Part shown: positions 56,473-64,000 of the stretch, one piece after another
How the letters are laid out: each line of letters opens with the position of its first letter
How positions within the stretch are numbered: the stretch's first letter is position 1
NCBI RefSeq assembly: GCF_034190915.1
Contig: NW_026947503.1
Span: forward strand, 27,238,532-27,302,531
Direction: 5' to 3'
DNA length: 64,000 bases
Source: Cavia porcellus
Taxonomy: Eukaryota > Chordata > Mammalia > Rodentia > Caviidae
Translations under genes and position numbers: made by a program
The notes under the pieces: model-generated
What the model saw: only the letters and a program-made list of their open reading frames with translations
The model's database searches: none
Told to the model about the DNA's origin: nothing

Positions 56473-56832
56473 CAGCAAGAGGTCAAAACAGAGGTCAAAG
56501 GCACTGACATTAACCTGAGACTTCTGCATCATTTCACAAAATCGACCCTGCACACCTGTGAGAACCCGGATTCAATTTTATTGAGGGGTGACAAGCAGAC
56601 AACGGGAGCTGACACACAGAGTCATTGTGAGGACACTCTCCGCAAATACTTGCATTCCTGAAACAGTAATAACCATAAAACGTGATCTCAGAGTAACCCT
56701 GACTCTGTGTGGCTACAGCATCCAGCCCCACTGGTCCGTAATAAGCTCAACATTATAAATTATTGAGATCAAAAGTGAAATTAGCAACCATTTCTTATGA
56801 AATGCTTGCTTTCCTCCTTTTTTCCTTAAAAA

Positions 56833-56883
56833 TACATATATGCATAGGTATATATATATATGTGTATATATATACATACATAT
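56833..56883 (+). repeat. AT-rich (TA/TG/CA) microsatellite
   Basis: ATACATATATGCATAGG, then a run of TA units, then GTGTATATATATACATACAT. Alternating purine-pyrimidine and largely self-complementary. Confidence 0.85.
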
Positions 56884-57798
56884 TAGTAAATATTTGTCAT
56901 TGTAAACTAATACAGTTTGAAAATACGTTCTAATTTACTGATTGAAAGTTACTTTATTTCCTCTCTTAATATTTGTCAGTATATTAATTAAGCTTTACTA
57001 CTGAAGCAGCCAATCTCAGTACATAAAGCTGAGCAATTTTAAGGTAGAGAATCATTAAATAGAGTGATGAAAGAGCTGAGAAGGGCTGATAAGGAACAAA
57101 AATTAGCAACGATAGGAAGCCTCTACTCTTCTAACAGTAGAAATTTGGGTGAAATTTTCCTAAATTTGACAGCAGTTCTAAAAATTTACGACAATTGCCA
57201 ATAGCAAGTCGTAAATCTGAGAACATTTTTTTTATAATCAACAATAAAAATTTCAATCAACTAACCTACAACAATGCTTAAATGACTTTTGATTCTCTCT
57301 GTAATTACATTATAAAGCCCTTCTTATAAGAATTAGTAATTAGTAAAACAAGTAGAAAAAATATCATAGAAATGATTTTGGCTATTGCTTAATAAAAATG
57401 CTATTTATTTGGATTTCATGCTGTGTGTGGCATTTGTTGCTTTTAAGACACATAATTTGATTCTTTTTTCTCAATCTAAATAAATATTCACTTTTGCAGC
57501 TAAATTTTATGTTCATAATTTTGCTTTCTTTTCCTAAAGTGGGATATCCCAATCGTTGAAAAGTCAGGTCACTTGGAGACTAGATTTTCCTTAGGAGAGA
57601 GTAGAGAACCCCAGTATAAATTACAGCAAAGAACCACTAAAAATCAGTGTCTGAATGTTCCTAGGCTATTCTCCAAAAAGTCCTCTTTGTGGCCATTATG
57701 TTCAGTAGGCTTCCTTATCTACCTGCCTCAGAGTTGTCCCTCTTTCCCTTTTTCCCACTGAAAGAGTTCCAATCTTTCTTTTTCTTATGTTAGCCAGT

Positions 57799-58361
57799 AT
57801 ACTAGTTAGGGTTCACTAGAGGGATGGATTTATGTCCGCGATTATGAAAGAGATTTATAAGATGAGCTTGTGGAATCAGAACTGAAGAGTCCCATTGACC
57901 AACTGTACAATCAGAAATAGAATTCAAAATGGCTGTCTATGTGCTGGAGCACTAGAGGACCCAGTGGCAATCTAAGGTCGAATGTCTGGAAGACCACTGC
58001 AAGGTCACCTGTGAAATATTCCATCAGAAAGCCAAGGAATCAGGGTTGGAAGACTGAAGTGTCTGGGTAGAAGACTTCCTGAAGTCAGGAAGTCCTCACA
58101 GGAGGACAGAAGGAACTGGAAATCAGCATCCAAAGACAGTGGTAAAGACTAGAATTCCACTAAAGAAAAGAGAAAACATTTTTCTTCTATCTCTTTTTAT
58201 TCCATTCAAGACACATCTATTGGTTGGTGCCAACCACATCTGGGATAGGTCTTTCCTCTTCAGTTTACTTGTCTACATGTCAGTCATCTGCAGACACATC
58301 TAGAATACATTGAGCTGCTAGGTAGCTCTTATTCAAGTTAAGTTGACATATCACCATCAAC
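57799..58361 (-). mobile_element. ERVL-class LTR (MLT2/MT2-like), reverse
   Basis: The plus strand opens TATACTAGTTAGGGTTCACT AGAGGGATGG, then AAAGAGATTTATAAGATGAG, and closes with AAGTTGACATATCACCATCA ACA. This is the reverse complement of the MLT2 ends (TGTGATGGTTAATTTTATGT GTCAACTTGAC at the 5' end and CTAGTGAACCCTAACTA at the 3' end). The internal body has diverged. At 58073-58091 a CTTCCTGAAGTCAGGAAG hairpin occurs. Confidence 0.75.
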
Positions 58362-59557
58362 AATCTTAACCAGGAAAAGAAGCTACTTTCCCATACCTTG
58401 TTTTACAATGTAACTTTGATTTAAATCCAAATGTATGTCAAGTTCAAGGCCTAACTTTCATAACCAAGAGCTCTATTAAATAATTTTCTCATCAACAAAG
58501 CTGTTTCTTTGATCTTTGCCTTTAGGTACACCTAGAATGAGAATGATCAGAAGAGGTGTAGCCCTTATTCCATGACATAGACATGTCACTGGGACACAGT
58601 TGTCCATCCATGGTGTATATTTTCTAGCATTCCATTAGCTTATGTTAGGATTTTTTCTCTCTCATTTGCAGCTCTAGCCTGAATGTATTCTCAGAATTCT
58701 ACACTTGTATATCCAATTGCTAATTCAACATCTATCCCTGTTGATTGAAATACACATTCCAAATGAGTTCTAATCAAGCAAGACTTTGATATAAGAGACG
58801 ATGTGTTCAGCACAACAGTGGGGTTCAGCCTGGACAGAGTTCATTTCTTGTCACTGTGGAAGCCTGAAGGACTTTCTTTTCTGAGGTAAAAAAGTCAGGA
58901 AGTCCTCACAGGAGGCCCTTTTCAGGGAGAAAAAGAATATGGTTCCTCCATTTTGTTTTGCTTTCCAGAAGACTGATCTATTGCTCTCAAAATTCAGTTA
59001 GTCACAAAACTTTCCTCCCCTTTACCTTTCTCTTTTGAACTATTGTGTTAAGTATTGAAGTACACTGACCTTACCAAGCACCACTGGCTCCCACATCCCT
59101 TAACCAGTGGCCTGTTCTCCTTTTTCCCCACACCCTACTGACCAACTGCATTCAACACAATCTCTATCCTTGAAAATATTTTTATGTCAACATTCTTCTC
59201 ACAATCCTCTTTTTTCCAATGACTACTTTGTCTCTTTTCCTAGATTTTCCTCAGATCTATGACCTCTAAATATTAGAGTGGTCTATGGAACTGATGCCAT
59301 TCCTATTTCTTGGTACTACCAGAAAAAAAAAGGAAAAAGCAAAAGGGAAAATTGGTTTCCTCTGTTTGCTACATCACTGTGTATTTGTGGAAATCAAAAC
59401 AAATATATACTGACTTAACAAATTAGCTTCTTTCTATCACAACTTGTATATATAAGCATAAATGAAATGTATATAAAAGCATAGATCTCTGGGTGCAAAA
59501 GTATATTGTTTTTATTCATCAAAGATGGTTGCATAGGAAGTTACATTTTATCTAGAA
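58362..59557. other. Unassigned, possibly ERVL internal (antisense)
   Basis: It lies beyond the 5' end of the reversed LTR, where internal sequence would sit if this is a 3' LTR. At 58892 a 24-bp stretch (AAGTCAGGAAGTCCTCACAG plus GAGG) repeats text from inside the LTR at 58082. No retroviral motif is readable on either strand, so this remains open. Confidence 0.25.
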
Positions 59558-59637
59558 TAGTGATGGCAAACCTTTCAGAGCTTTCAGAAAAGCAAACAGC
59601 CCACAGTGGCCCGTGTGCCGCAGGTTCACCATCACTG
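59558..59637. mobile_element. 80-bp hAT-Charlie MITE (OposCharlie-like ends)
   Basis: Left end TAGTGATGGCAAACCT. The right end, on the opposite strand, is CAGTGATGGTGAACCT, an inverted repeat matching at 13 of 16 positions. The interior continues GGCACACGGGCCACTGTGGG on the minus strand. These CAGTG(A/G)TGG(C/T)GAACCT termini are those I remember for OposCharlie1-type hAT elements. Target duplications are not convincing (ATCTAGAA versus CCTTAGAT). Internally deleted, no coding. Confidence 0.7.
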
Positions 59638-60779
59638 CCTTAGATGGTCAGTGTGTTTTTCTCTGTAACTTTTCCACATCATAACCTCAGAACAAAGTGC
59701 AGAATAAATGTATTTTTAGGAGGAAAGGATATGACATGTGAGGCTTTTGCTGCAAAGAAAGTAGAAGTAAAAATCTATCCCTTTTTGTCCAAGATGATTT
59801 GGAGGATGGCAAAAAGATAAAGAGATCATATAAAAACAAATATGCTGGACTTTTGATTTATACTTCAATTCACTTCAGTGAAAAATCACAAAAATTCTGA
59901 GACTACTAAAAGTCTCCATCTGTTTCTTAATGAATATTCTAAGGAGAGATAATTTCATGGAATAATCTCTTACTCTCTTTATATCAGTCTAAGAATTAAA
60001 ATAAGTCCTATGGGAGAGGCTGATAATTTTTTCTCTGCTTTGAAGTCAGAAGATATGTTTCTGTATTGGCTTCATATAACACAACTGTATAGCATTTCCT
60101 TTTATCATCATTTCTTTGAATATATAATACATTTGTAATTGATTTTTATACATGATATGAGGTAGGAATCTAATTTAATATTTTCCCCATTGATTACTTC
60201 CAAAAGTTCACACATTCTCACACTGGGCCAAGTGAATGTGACAAAGGCCAATTTTCCTGTAATCTTATGAGTTTGTCAGACTGTGAGTGGTGATTTATAA
60301 AGATAGATTATTTGTAAGCCAGATAATTATTTGGATATTTTTAATCTCTTTCTAATACTGTCCATCAGTACTCCATGCCTCATCCTGTTAGTCTCCAGTA
60401 TCCAGTTCTTACAGGTTACACACTGAGATAAGTACACTGGCTTATGTTGTTATATCAGGATGTATCATTTGTCCCAGTTCCTCAGTGGAACTAAAATAGA
60501 AAATAATTCTGTCTAAGTATATGACAATTTGTTTTCCCACATTACTTTGATGGAAGGGAAGCCCAAGGCAGAAAAAACTGCATATTAGCAAGAGTGAAAT
60601 GAAGTCTCCAAAAGCCTGACACTCTTAGGAAGTTCTTTGCCATACATTTTATGACTAAAGCATAAGCATTTATTCAGTATCCATGAAATGAATTTAAGTT
60701 TACAAAGCTTCAAAAAACAGTAAAGTTCCCTAGTGCTGTACAATAGGCAAACCCAAATTTCACTTAATTTGTTGCTCAT
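59638..60779. other. Gene-free AT-rich unique sequence
   Basis: Nothing recognised; the minus-strand frame 60585-60779 has no motif. Confidence 0.4.
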
Positions 60780-61060
60780 CGTTTGGCCTATAAACTCAAA
60801 TACTTATTAACACTGTAAATATGCCTTTTTACTGGCTGTCTGACAGCTCCCATGCTTTCTACGCTGTCTCTTTAAACATTTATGAGTGTTCATGAATATG
60901 CAAATGCACAATCTAATGTCTGCAAATGGTTGCAAGTACAAATGCTATGTTAATATTTCATACAGTGATGGGAGCAAATCAACAATCATAAATTTTGAAC
61001 AAATATGTTGCCTCATTAATAACTAATGAGATAGTACATAGAGCTGAAGATATGGCATTT
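60780..61060. promoter_or_regulatory. Candidate conserved block with octamer and TALE sites
   Basis: A perfect POU octamer ATGCAAAT at 60898-60905, and GCTGTCTGACAGC (about 60834-60846), an inverted TGTC/GACA pair. Further homeodomain-like sites include CATTAATAACTAATGAG (61013-61029), with ATGCTATGTTAATATTTCAT near 60942. Repeat-free. Regulatory function is inferred only from motif content. Confidence 0.3.
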
Positions 61061-61845
61061 AATACTAAAAGTTGTGGTTAAACAGAGCCTAGCAGGCAAA
61101 GCCACAGCTTTCAAAAATTTCCCTAAGATTTGCTCTTTCCATGGTGATTCCTGTTTGCAGAGAAGGAAAAGAAATTTCAGAAGACAGTATTCCCTAATAA
61201 TTATTTGAAAAAAAAAAATGAAATTCCTTTTCATGGTAGGAATCAAAATAATTCTTCTGATCCTGGAACTTTCCTAAAAATGGCTCATGATGCACAGAAC
61301 TGCTTGGTGTTCCCACTTTCTTGACAACTGAGGAAAAATGTGCAAGATCAATTAAGGAGAGGTTAAATATTCAGTAGAAATGAAGACACTGAGAGAATTT
61401 GAAGGGATGAACACTTTTGTCCCTCTTGAGACTCTAGAGACTTAAATCAAGTGCCTTTAGTAACATGGTCCACTCTTGGACTCATGCCTTTGGGCTCATG
61501 GCTCTAGCTTGTCCACTCTTGGCCAAGTTGCCACCTTTTTAGGGCAGGGCTTCCTAGCACCCTACCATGGACTATACTAGTCCATGGCCTGTTTGGAACA
61601 GATCCTCAGAGTAGGAGGTAGGTGGTGGGCAGGCAATTCAACACAAAGTTTCATCAGTATTACAGCCACTCACATCACTGTTGTTACCACTTTAGTTCCC
61701 CCCATGTCATATCAGCTAAGGCATTGCATCCTCATAGGAGCACTAACCTGTTGGAGACTACTACAAAGTGGCTCTGAGCAGGTCAGGCCATTACAAACCC
61801 CACTGACATTAATGTCAGCTATACATATGAGAGATCCAAGTTTTG

Positions 61846-61849
<4 letters not shown>
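61061..61849. other. Gene-free unique sequence
   Basis: Nothing recognised. Frame 61584-61994 (136 codons) is the longest outside the GAA tract and the L1s, but it runs through the CT microsatellite and a minus-strand B1, so it is an artefact. Confidence 0.5.
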
Positions 61850-61894
<45 letters not shown>

Positions 61895-61901
61895 TCTCTC
61901 T
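61850..61901 (+). repeat. (CT)n microsatellite next to a B1 element
   Basis: About 52 bp of CT with a single CC interruption (TCCCTCTCT). It sits at the 3' (A-tail) side of the minus-strand B1, a common place for microsatellites to arise. Confidence 0.95.
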
Positions 61902-62032
61902 GAGACAGGGTCTCACTATACAGTGCAAGCTGGCTGTGAACTCACTTATGTAATGCAGGCTGACCTTGAACTCCTGGTGATCTTCCTTCCTTAGCCTCCT
62001 GAATGCTGAGGTGTGCATCATCATGCTTGGCT
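61902..62032 (-). mobile_element. B1 SINE with 29-bp quasi-duplication
   Basis: The plus strand reads GAGACAGGGTCTCACTATAC, then 'gtgcaagctggctgtgaactc', then a second, similar block 'atgcaggctgaccttgaactc', then 'agcctcctgaatgctgaggtgtgcatcatcatgc'. Two consecutive 'g..gc.ggct....tgaactc' blocks are the hallmark of mature rodent B1. Confidence 0.88.
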
Positions 62033-62628
62033 CCTTGTGAGAACCTAATGCTAAAACCATTTCCCCATTCCCCCAGTCTCATTACCCCACCATTATGGAA
62101 ACTTTGTCTTCCACAAACTGGTCTTTGATGTCAAAAAGGCTGGGACTGCTGCTTTAGGTCACTGATTTAAGGAATCAAGTATGCCAGTCAACCAAATATT
62201 AAATCTAACATTTATAACTCCTGCAGATCTGAGATACTATGTCAGGATAGATTTAGAATAGAGGCAAAAGTCAGTAATACATTCGGAAGTCAGTTTGGGT
62301 CTCTAGGTGACAATATTTACAAATTGGATTAAGATCATTTCCATCTACATGCTTTGAAACGCTTGGGGAATTCTTCCTTGTATAATATACAAGACACTCA
62401 GGATTTTTGAACCTTTACTGAACTGTCATAAGTAGCATCAATGACTAGTTTGTAGATATGTAATATTAGGATGTATCATAGATTAGATAAGCTATTACTG
62501 ATCATGTGATATTTCCTAGAAGATTCTCTTCAAGAATAAGTTCTTGATGTCAACCTAAATATTTATCACTTATTTTATCATCCTGGTAAGCATCACAGTG
62601 TGAGGTGTTTTTGTTGTTGCTATTGTTT
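62033..62628. other. Gene-free unique sequence
   Basis: Nothing recognised between the two B1 elements. Confidence 0.4.
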
Positions 62629-62769
62629 GAGACAGGGTCTCACTGTGTAGCTCAGGGGAGTCTTGAACTCATTATATAGTAGCCCAGGCTTGGTGTGAAC
62701 TCCCAGTGATCCTTTTGTCTCAGCCTCCCGAGTGCTGATATCACAGTTGTGTACTACCATACTTGCCCC
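62629..62769 (-). mobile_element. B1 SINE with 29-bp quasi-duplication
   Basis: The plus strand reads GAGACAGGGTCTCACTGTGT, then 'agctcaggggagtcttgaactc', then a second block 'gtagcccaggcttggtgtgaactc', then 'cagcctcccgagtgctgatatcacagttgtgtac'. It is preceded by a T-rich TTTTTGTTGTTGC tail remnant. Same duplicated design as the copy at 61902. Confidence 0.88.
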
Positions 62770-62829
62770 TTATCATGAATTTTTAATAGTTTTACTACAT
62801 TACCATTTTGAAAATATTTATATATTATT

Positions 62830-62945
62830 GTTATTATTTCATTTTCATAAATTCCTCCAGAAGTCAATACACTTATCCAAATTTTGTAGTTAAAAAAACT
62901 CTCATCTTGAAAAAGTTAAGTTACTTGTTCTAGGAGAAAATAAAG
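62830..62945 (-). mobile_element. MIR fragment
   Basis: Plus strand: TTATTATTTCATTTTCATAA, then ATTTTGTAGTTAAAAAAACT CTCATC, then AAAAGTTAAGTTACTTGTTC TAGG. Reverse MIR order (TCCCCATTTTACAGATGAGG AAACTGAGG, GAGGTTAAGTAACTTGCCCA AGG). Confidence 0.55.
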
Positions 62946-63639
62946 TCAAATGTGATTATTGAAGATATGACAGTTAGAATTTATTATGTGCATGTTTAGA
63001 AAATACTCTCAAATACTTAACTTTTTAAAAATGGTTCTTTGCCATTGACATACAAAGATTAATTTTATCTTCTTTTATGTGGATTCTATTTTGGTTAGTC
63101 CAGTTTTCTTCATAATTCAAATCTCTATAACATAGAGAGTAATAATTTCTTTAATTATCTCATGCTCAGTGGCAGTAATATATTAAAATGCCCCTTAGTG
63201 AGGATCTTCAGACAGTTGACTCATTGTATATGCTGGCTGTGGAGACACTATAGGAATCTACACATATGATCAATACCAAAAACTAAATAGACATACAATA
63301 TTAATTTTATGGTTGTGCTTTTCTACCATTAGCTTATACAATTGAAGGAAATTCAGTAAAAGGGTCATGTATCTCTGTAATGTATCTTATAACTATATAT
63401 TTATGTTTCCATAGATCATCCCCAAATAAAACTACAATTTACAAACACTGTAGTTAAAATACAATTAAACTATATTCATGTCCTTTGTCATTATTGACAC
63501 TGAATTGTTTGCATAATTCTTGAGGGCACCTTTGGCCCAGAGGAGCATAAAATGTTGTTTTAATGTATTTTACACTCTCACTGCCAGCCACTATGTTGGT
63601 GGTAGTTGACTGGGGATATTGGAGGAGATATTAGGCTTT
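62946..63639. other. Gene-free AT-rich unique sequence
   Basis: Nothing recognised. Confidence 0.4.
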
Positions 63640-63722
63640 GCAATTTAAATGATGACTTAATCTTTCCAGTCTCTGGCAATGTGATTTTTGAGCAATCACT
63701 TTCTTTTTGAACCTGCTTCCCT
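63640..63722 (+). mobile_element. MIR fragment
   Basis: CAGTCTCTGGCAATGTGATT TTTGAGCAATCACTTTC, then GAACCTGCTTCCC. Forward MIR core (TAGCTGTGTGACCTTGGGCA AGTCACTTAACC, then GCCTCAGTTTCC). Short and old. Confidence 0.5.
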
Positions 63723-63724
63723 AG

Positions 63725-64000
63725 TGTCTTAGTTACTTTATGCTAGTCTCTGAGACAAAATACCTGATGCCCAAGTTGGGAAAGGAAAGGTTTATTTCTT
63801 ACAGTTTTTGGAGGTTTCAGTCCACACTCACTTGACTCCCAGGCAAGCGGGCATGGCTGGGCCGCCTTTCATGGTGGCTGCAAACAGCAAAAAGGAACCA
63901 GCAAAGAGAAAGACACCTTCTTCCTGCCATTACATCACATCCTGGCTCCACCCCTTTGTGGGTGGAGCACTGACACCATCAATCCACACACTAGACACTG
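63725..64000 (-). mobile_element. MaLR-type LTR, reverse, cut by window end
   Basis: The plus strand opens TGTCTTAGTTACTTTATGCT, then CTGAGACAAAATACCTGATG, then AAAGGTTTATTTCTTACAG, then CCTTTCATGGTGGCTGCAAA, then GGCTCCACCCCTTTGTGGGT GGAGCACTGACACC. Reverse MT/ORR1-like order, better preserved than the copies at 2682 and 37765. The 5' end of the LTR lies beyond 64000. Confidence 0.85.

Noticed and set aside
59485..59520. A mariner MADE1-like phrase (GGGTGCAAAAGTATATTG)
   Set aside because: There is no second, palindromic half, so the resemblance is too short to call.
61584..61994. 136-codon frame, the longest outside the GAA tract and L1s
   Set aside because: It crosses a CT microsatellite and a minus-strand B1; the codons come from repeats.
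1..64000. Naming the host as beaver or another castorimorph
   Set aside because: It rests on my memory of SINE variants. The sequence itself supports a rodent but not a species.

Overview
The window reads as nuclear DNA of a mammal, most likely a rodent. It is AT-rich and almost CpG-free, with no operons or dense coding. It holds 7SL-derived B1 SINEs, two of which carry the quasi-duplicated ~29-bp block typical of B1. It also holds tRNA-derived ID-like SINEs, MIR relics, several generations of L1, MaLR/ERVL LTRs and a few DNA transposons (Tigger1-like, hAT-Charlie). The ID-like SINE has an unusual variable loop and a 3' end reading GGTACCGATAAAAAG. That suggests a lineage outside mouse and rat; I lean to a castorimorph such as beaver, but this is a guess from memory. 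I found no host exon, host open reading frame, RNA gene or CpG island that I can defend. The window looks like an intron or gene desert.

Layout. 1-3143: an L1 tail, then a MaLR complex with one internal region and three copies of one LTR family in alternating orientation. 3144-9064: mostly unique sequence with a palindrome-bearing block near 5300, a GC-richer block of unknown origin at 5860-6660, a proto-B1 and an ID-like SINE. 9065-9231: a long GAA tract. 9850-11630: old L1 pieces. 12.4-12.7 kb: MIR and an ID-like SINE. 13441-24618: an L1-inside-L1 nest. A ~6.3 kb L1 (14801-21112) interrupts ORF1 of an older L1 (13441-14800 plus 21113-24618), and the older copy also carries an endogenous-retrovirus-type LTR.

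24.6-64 kb: mostly unique AT-rich sequence. Blocks dense in homeodomain, TALE, E-box and POU-like motifs look like candidate conserved regulatory DNA (28.6-30.4, 42.25-42.72, 49.3-50.1 and 60.8-61.06 kb). These are broken by MLT1/MaLR/MLT2 LTRs, an L2-like fragment, an old L1 tail, a well-preserved ID-like SINE with a 17-bp target duplication (41508-41655), MER5A-like and OposCharlie-like hAT MITEs, two short tandem-repeat arrays (47.3 and 47.9 kb), a Tigger1-like transposon (50856-51741) and two B1 elements. The window ends inside another MaLR-type LTR.

The only protein-coding remains are decayed L1 ORF1 and ORF2, broken by stops and frameshifts. Nothing here forms a working pathway. The interest lies in retrotransposon evolution (nesting, tandem repeats in L1 UTRs, two different L1 5' regions), in inverted LTRs, in the GAA tract, and in motif-dense unique blocks that need comparative testing.
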